Made by a program: the position numbers and the translations under genes
In this document: positions 63,476-64,000 of the stretch, piece by piece
Layout of the letters: the number at the start of each line of letters is the position of its first letter
Position numbering within the stretch: the stretch's first letter is position 1
From: Eurosta solidaginis
Taxonomy: Eukaryota; Arthropoda; Insecta; Diptera; Tephritidae
Length of the DNA: 64,000 nt
Direction: 5' to 3'
Assembly (NCBI RefSeq): GCF_040869045.1
Contig: NC_090319.1
Location: 172,148,645 to 172,212,644, forward strand
Notes under the pieces: model-generated
What the model saw: only the letters and a program-made list of their open reading frames with translations
What the model was told of the DNA's origin: nothing
The model's database searches: none

Positions 63476-64000
63476 GCTTAACCAACGAAACGATATCATT
63501 TCGTTACGATAATCAACGTTAATAAACGAAACGAAGTCATTTCGTTTCGTTTATTAACGTTAAGATCGTCAAATTAACGAAATGATTTCGTTTCGTTTTC
63601 TGCCATATCAAAACGAAATCAAATCGTTTATGTTGATTATTAATTTCAAACTATGCTGGCAAAGATGATTGATGGCGGAGTCATTAAAGGTGAAAGCATT
63701 ATCCAAGCTGATTGCAACTTTTCTCATGAATTTTGACAGTACGAACATTTCTCAGAGTATTTTTGACATTACCACCAACGAATTACACAAACAAATTACA
63801 TAGAGTTTGTGTGTGTATGTGCGCTCGTTGTTGCCACCTTACGGCTTCACCATGGCTATAGCATTGCCAGCACAATTCAAACATAAAGTATCACGTTTCT
63901 GTTAACGTTTTTAACGCTAACGAAAGCTTTTCGTTTCGGTTAAAAACGAGATACAATTTATCTTGATAATTTCTTTATCGATAATATTTCGAAGTGTTTC
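63476..64000. mobile_element. Palindrome-rich repeat, possible hAT-like end
   Basis: It starts near CAGGCATGCTTAACCAACGA (63470) and contains a perfect 21-bp inverted repeat (63515-63535 and 63541-63561) with a 5-base loop, and more AACGAAA/TTTCGTT words up to 63625 and at 63903-63950. The CAGGCATGC start is like hAT-group ends. The right end lies outside the window, so the assignment is weak. Confidence 0.35.

Overview
This window is a transposon-dense, gene-poor piece of a higher-dipteran nuclear genome. A tephritid fruit fly is the best guess. The reasons are GT-AG introns, insect families (BEL/Pao, gypsy/mdg1-412, PIF/Harbinger, P-type MITE, CR1/L2-like, RTE-like and Penelope elements), and a tRNA-headed SINE body that I recall from tephritid genomes; that last point is memory, not a search. 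I see no intact host gene. Host sequence survives as broken exon pieces that still carry introns, so they are not processed retrocopies.

Layout. 1-740: minus-strand BEL/Pao gag piece, cut by a 5.5-kb PIF/Harbinger element (742-6283, TTA target duplications) that holds a SANT-like accessory gene, a four-exon transposase, a fold-back and a 185-bp P-superfamily MITE. 6287-7526: little except a LINE 3' end. 7527-10708: array of about eight ~435-bp tRNA-like units, five forward then three inverted, inside a 14-bp direct repeat. 11.5-13.2 kb: VRK-type kinase pseudogene carrying a 532-bp Harbinger-type insertion and bracketed by ~230-bp direct repeats. 14243-22691: complete BEL/Pao element (BEL-1; 691-bp LTRs, ATTAT duplications). 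23.1-23.7 kb: LINE 3' end. 23.9-26.1 kb: minus-strand chain of eIF2-gamma, Sec24 and CCT7 exon pieces. 26389-26753: SINE.

28.7-38.9 kb: a MADF-domain gene on the minus strand whose intron holds a decayed gypsy element (29042-37092); its leader carries a Penelope fragment and a hammerhead-like motif. A block with part of that LTR, the MADF exons and a second gene-like piece (36781-38999) recurs at 45570-57950, where an RTE-like LINE and a second BEL/Pao element (BEL-2, 48265-57925, GCATT duplications) have inserted. A nearly full-length CR1/L2-like LINE (40.1-44.7 kb) lies between the two copies. BEL-2 lost gag to mid-pol and carries near-identical 1,686-bp tandem repeats of pol. 58.1-62.9 kb: plus-strand chain of NFS1, NSD-type PHD/PWWP and gamma-tubulin-complex-protein exon pieces, part of it in a 1,495-bp tandem duplication. 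The end holds a palindromic repeat.

Most notable: both BEL elements carry, downstream of pol where env would sit, an ORF that repeats gag/protease modules (zinc knuckles in both, plus a retropepsin-like domain in BEL-2). A consensus 3' splice site lies a few bases before each ATG, and each LTR has a matching donor-like site. This suggests a spliced accessory protein. Second are the two same-strand chains of exon pieces from unrelated housekeeping genes.
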